Part shown: in pieces, positions 1-64,000 of the stretch | Layout of the letters: the number at the start of each line of letters is the position of its first letter | Numbering within the stretch: position 1 is the stretch's first letter | Source of the DNA: Cacajao melanocephalus | Taxonomy: Eukaryota; Chordata; Mammalia; Primates; Pitheciidae | Length of the DNA stretch: 64,000 nucleotides | Direction of reading: 5' to 3' | Assembly (NCBI GenBank): GCA_963573385.1 | Contig: CAUYLG010004908.1 | Location: forward strand, 62,001 to 126,000 | The notes under the pieces: model-generated | What the model was told of the DNA's origin: nothing | The model's database searches: none | What the model saw: the letters and a program-made list of their open reading frames with translations, nothing else | Position numbers and translations under genes: made by a program

Positions 1-270
<270 letters not shown>

Positions 271-884
271 CAAGACTTAAGACAATGTATATAAAGAGTC
301 TCTCACCAAGCCTAACAAACAGAAGGTGCTCAACAAATATTTGTGAATTAGTATATATTCCACAATGAAGTACAGTGTTTCAACCCTGTTCCTATACCTT
401 TTCCTACTAATGCTGTTTATGCCAAGAAATCATCTAAAAAATTAGATCTTTATCAAATTCATAAAAAACAAAACTGATTTAAGACAATGAAACAATGGCT
501 AAAACAACATAAAATAAAACACATTAACTAAAAACTGACAGAAAATTCACATCTTCTTGACACAAATTTGATCTGCAGAATCTGAGCTGGGAAATTTAGG
601 CCTGGTAGAAATAAACACCACAAAGCAAAAGAGAAAAAAAGAAAACTACCATACAACTATAAAAGTTATCAGTAAAATTAACATGTAGCAAACAATGAAC
701 AATGAATTCTAATTTCCATGAACAGACAATGACCATTATGAAAATAATTTCAATTAATAACATGACAAATTATGAAAATATCTGTATTCATAAGCACAGA
801 ATCAAAACAAATGTGAGATCACAAAGGTACCCAGAATCAAAAGCATCCTACATTGACTTGATAAAGACATAATGCAGGAGATGA
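271..884. other. Unassigned AT-rich intron
   Basis: AT-rich sequence with no open exon and no repeat I recognise. Confidence 0.5.
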
Positions 885-1174
885 GGCCGGGTGCAGTGGC
901 TCACGTGTGTAATCTCAGCACTTCTGCAGACGAAGGAGGGCAGATCACCTGAGGTCAGGAGTTCAAGACCAGCCTGGCCAACGTGGTGAAACCCCATCTC
1001 TACTAAAAATACAAATTAGTCGGGCATGGTGGCACATGCTTGTAATCTCAGCTACTCTGGAGGCTGAGGTGGGAGGATCACTTGAACCCTGGAGGCAGAG
1101 ATTATAGTAAGCCGAGACTGTACCACTGCGCTCCAGCCTGGGCGACAGAGTGAGACTCCATCTCAAAAAAAAAA
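885..1174 (+). repeat. Alu, full length
   Basis: Starts GGCCGGGTGCAGTGGCTCA and ends in a short A tail. It lies antisense to VPS13D. Confidence 0.95.
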
Positions 1175-2281
1175 GGGGATGGAAAGTAGAACAGAATGAG
1201 CAGAGGGTCTATTAGTGACGAACAAAAGTGGTTCCCTCCTTTGCTGGAAGAAATTAAGTACGCTGTTGGCTTTCTTCCCTTAGGAAGACCAAATGACAGC
1301 TGTACAGAGCAAACACAGTTTCTACAGGCGCAGAAAAGAAAGCGGAATCATTTGCTCTATTGTTAACATCTGAGATTTTATTAGTTTAAAAAGTACTTTT
1401 ATTTGTTCTAGGATAGCTATGTATTTGAAAATATCACACAAGAATGAACATACAAATAAAGCCAGAGTCTATCAGAGCGGAAATTTAATCAATAGAGGGC
1501 CTTCCCAGTTCTCTGCCTTTGAAAGATGTTAGAGGGTCTTGCAGATATTCACATGACTTACAACTAGAAGAAAGTACACTTTTTGCAACTCATGCTGCAG
1601 AAAGAAACCTTCTCCTCTGACATGGGTTTGGAATATGAAATGCTGTCATTTTCTTAAATAAATCACATTCACAAAAGTACTTCCAGAAGCGATTGCCTTG
1701 CCATGGCCTCAGGAATGGGATCAGATCTTTGAAGTTCCACTAAGGGTTAGAGTCATCTTGCCAAGACCCAGGCAGGGGAGTCATGGGTTAGATGCTTACA
1801 ATTCCATGGCTAAGCCGTCAATCTTAGATTTGAATCCATATGCTGATTTCTAGGGTTGGGAGATGAGAAGGAAAGGCAAAGAGAAATCACTGAGATAGAA
1901 GGGCATAGATTATTTCCTACTTATATTTCCTTGAGGCCAGTAGTAAATAAATTAAACAACGAAGATGAAATGAGACGTTCCTTTTACAGGAATGCTCTGG
2001 GGGAAAAAGAAAGAAATGAGAAATTCCACAAGTGGACACACTATAGACTTGAAATTTAAAATTTGTGCATCTATCCACAGATGACTAAATCCTACAGGTC
2101 TATTATCTTATGTGATCGAATCAATTCCCTTTTAACTCCTCACAGGGTTTTCACATACCTCATCTCTTTTGCTCCTCAGGCCAGTGTGACAGGGGAGTTA
2201 CCATCATCTTTTCATAAACGTTAAAAACAAAGCTCACAAAACTAACAGAGGAAAAGATTATTTAAAGGTAGAAATGCAATT
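1175..2281. other. Intron, mostly unassigned; weak MIR-like segment near 2110-2215
   Basis: No exon is seen. A segment near 2140-2215 resembles an antisense MIR core (CTCACAGGGTTTTCACATACCTCAT). The rest is unrecognised. Confidence 0.4.
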
Positions 2282-2614
<333 letters not shown>

Positions 2615-3287
2615 AATGTGATTAAAGTGGTATTATCCTACCAGCCTCGAGCTCCCTCAATGTACAACCCTATGTCTATAATAATGGCTTGTGATCTTTG
2701 GAGGCATGACTCTCTCCCCGAGGATACAAAAGAAATGTTGGTCCCTCACCCCAGAAAAACACACGTTTGTACAATATTTACAATTAACTTAAGAGGTTTA
2801 CAAACTTATCCACTACACTCAAAGCCCACTGAACCAGGCTAAAGCCCTCTGGTCTTTGCAGTGAAGTGCAGTGCACTGGAAGGGGCTCAGTGAGGTACAG
2901 TTCTGTCCCCTCTGACCCTTTTTTAATCACTGGAACTCAGGCAGTCTTTAAAGGAATAATTGCCATAGGCCAACAGTTGATTGTTGTGGTCATTTGTACT
3001 TCTCGAATTCCTCTGGTATACACAGAGAAACAAACAAAACATTCCCCTAAAACAACTTTAAAGGTTGATTCCAACCCATAAAACTAAAAGAAAACGCTTA
3101 TCTTTAGTTCAACCACATATGTGCAGAATCACAGATGACCTGAACGGGTATTCAATTGATAGACCCATTTAAATCTACCATTTCCTATGAGATGTGGTAA
3201 TTTTATGTTTATCTGCTTTCTCATCTTAGAGATACAACTAGTTTTTATATCTCTATAAACACACCTAAGATTGCCAGTGTCAAACTA

Positions 3288-3577
3288 CAGTCATGTGCCA
3301 AATACTGTTTTGGTCAACTATGGGCTGCATATATGACGATCCACCCGTAAGATTATAATAGCATACTTTTACTGTACCTTTTATAGGTTTAGATATGTTT
3401 AACATGCTGTACAAATTTGTAGCCTAGGAGCAGTAGGCTATCCAGATAGCCTGGGTGTGGAATGGGCTGTACTCCATCTAGGTTTGTGTAAGTACACTCT
3501 ATGATGTTCACCCAACAATGAAATCACCTGGTGAAATGATTCTCAAAATGTATCCCTGATGTTAAGCAATGTGATAT
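3288..3577. mobile_element. Small non-autonomous DNA transposon (MER/Tigger-like, family uncertain)
   Basis: Begins CAGTCATGTGCCAAATACTG next to a TA and ends with a degenerate inverted copy (GTTAAGCAATGTGAT). The internal phrases TGTAGCCTAGGAGCAGTAGG and TACACTCTATGATGTTC match a widespread human DNA-transposon repeat that I recall, but I am not sure of its name. Confidence 0.65.
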
Positions 3578-3966
3578 AGCACAGTGTTTGTTCCTCAAAT
3601 CTCACGTTGAATTATAATCCCCAATGTTGGAGCCAGGACCTGGTGGGAGGTATCTGGATTATAAGAGCAGATTTCCTATCAATGGATTAGTACCATCCCC
3701 TCGGTGCTCATGATAGTGAGCGAGTTCTCGTGAGATCTGGCTGTTTCCCCTTCTCTCTCTTGCTCCCACTCCCACTACGTGAGACACTTGCTCCTGCTTC
3801 ACCTTCCACCAGGGCTGGAAGCTTCCTGAGACCTCACCAGAAGCAGATGCTGGTGTCATGCTTCCTCTACAGCCTGTAGAACCATGAGTCAATTAAACCT
3901 CTTTTCTTATAAATTACCCAGTCTCAGGTATTTCTTTACAGCAATGCAAGAATGGACTAATAGACA
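3572..3966 (+). repeat. MaLR LTR (MST/THE1-like), solo
   Basis: Shows the order typical of MST/THE1 LTRs: CCTGGTGGGAGGTA, TCTCGTGAGATCTG, GTGAGTCAATTAAACCTCTT and TAAATTACCCAGTCTC, ending GGACTAATAGACA. No internal MaLR sequence follows, so it is a solo LTR. It abuts the DNA transposon to its left. Confidence 0.85.
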
Positions 3967-5055
3967 ATGTATGCCTGTAAATTACACAGCCATCCCCTCA
4001 GGTGCAGCCTGTGGCTCCAATACTAGTAGCTTTTTAAAGGAAAGACAAACATATGAAGAAACCCAACCACATGGAAAGGGAGGTTCCCATTCAAGAAGAC
4101 TCATTCCCTGGAAAGCAATATCCTTATATAAATCCTTTAACATGTAAAGCATGATATCCAATAAAACGTACTGCCACTGCCCCCAGGCCTCCATATAGAT
4201 CCAGGGTGAGGATAGGGGTAGGGGGGACACTACCTTTTCTTTCTGCCGAAGTTATAATCTCATGCTGACCCTCAAGCTTCAAAAACCATTTTTCAGGGGA
4301 AACAGAAAAACCAGGAAACAAACAAGACTTCCACAAACCAAGGATAATAAAGAAAGGGCCAATCCTTTCACCAGGATGTTGCCAGGAGACTCTGGAGAAA
4401 CTCCTAAGAGGTCTCTCCTGTTGAGATGTTACAGGGACGTGAACAGCTTCTTCATTCTTAACCCAGTGAACCATGGAGGTTCCTACTGATTCCAATGGGG
4501 TTTGACTCTCCTACTCTCAGTGCCCCAGACCCTCCTTCTCTGTAGCTCATAATAGATTGGTTTTCATTTCAAGAGCACTAATGGCTTCCTCGTGGCTCAA
4601 GTCTTGATGCAAATATCACAGGCAAAGTAATGACCTATGTATCTTCTTCACTTTGTATTTTTCAAAATTTTTGTAATGTCTCACCTTATTTTGTTCTCAC
4701 AATAAACCTGTAAAGTAGGTGCATTTCTGTTCCACAGTGAGGAAGTACTATCGTTAAACCATAAGCACCCTCATTTCTTAAATTATGGTCAAGCCCAAGG
4801 TACAAAAACAAAGAAAGAAATTATAAAACCAGTAAGGCTTTCTTATATCAATTAGAATTCAATAACATTAACAAAATTTAATAAAATACTTAAGCAAGAA
4901 GAGTGAGGAATCTGTGCTACCACCATGAGGATTTATGATGCGTGAGGGGTGAGAAAGGACTCAAGGCAGAAAAGCATATGCTAGATCAGACTTTGAACCT
5001 GAGTCTCACTGCTTTCAAACTATGAGTTGGAAAGTCTCTCTAAAAGACTGTTGTT
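3967..5055. other. Intron, mostly unassigned; MIR-like piece about 4665-4760
   Basis: No exon is seen. The segment with TTGTTCTCACAATAAACCTG resembles antisense MIR. Overlapping short ORFs on both strands at 3982-4495 look like chance. Confidence 0.4.

Positions 5056-64000
<58,945 letters not shown>

Noticed and set aside
4124..4495. Overlapping 123-codon minus and 75-codon plus ORFs
   Set aside because: No domain, no splice context and both strands open at once; looks like chance in GC-richer intron.

Overview
This is a stretch of primate (human or very close relative) nuclear DNA. The evidence is the density of Alu elements (about two dozen, in both orientations), MaLR and ERV-L retroviral LTRs, old L1, L2 and MIR fragments, and a vertebrate gene with small exons split by long introns. 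No bacterial-type gene, CRISPR array, rRNA or tRNA gene was seen.

The only host gene recognised is VPS13D, on the minus strand. Eighteen consecutive coding exons run from the right edge (63834-64000, which continues beyond the window) to 6467-6634. Joined in order they give 876 unbroken codons. All 17 internal introns are GT-AG, and the codon phase matches at every junction. The protein segment covers the SHR-BD/adaptor-binding region and the start of the conserved VPS13 C-terminal region. Using the human protein as I remember it (4,388 residues, with 277 after this segment), it corresponds to about residues 3236-4111. VPS13D is a bridge-like lipid transfer protein. The upstream three quarters of the gene and the last coding exons lie outside the window. 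I recall human VPS13D being annotated on the plus strand of chromosome 1, so this window is probably a reverse complement or comes from a differently oriented assembly.

Layout from left to right: 1-6466 is intron with Alus, a small DNA transposon and an MST-type LTR. 6467-8201 holds the last two exons. 8202-19224 is a long intron with a broken minus-strand L1 that has been hit by several Alus, an MLT1-like LTR and a polypyrimidine tract. 19225-22978 holds three exons. 22979-36416 is the longest intron and contains the main mobile-element story: a minus-strand L1 was split by a nearly complete ERV-L provirus (27426-33917, plus strand), and the provirus was in turn split by an Alu. 36417-41852 holds five exons. 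46482-64000 holds the remaining eight exons, with two plus-strand L1 3' ends and many Alus between them.

The ERV-L provirus is defective. It keeps a leucine-tRNA-type primer binding site and recognisable gag, protease, reverse transcriptase, RNase H, integrase and dUTPase-like segments, has no visible env, and is broken by many stops and frameshifts. One break is an exact 22-bp tandem duplication inside integrase. I saw no convincing undescribed system. The observations most worth checking are local: direct duplications flanking single exons, a microsatellite grown inside one LTR, UG-repeat tracts in the VPS13D pre-mRNA, an AT microsatellite beside a splice acceptor, and inverted Alu pairs.
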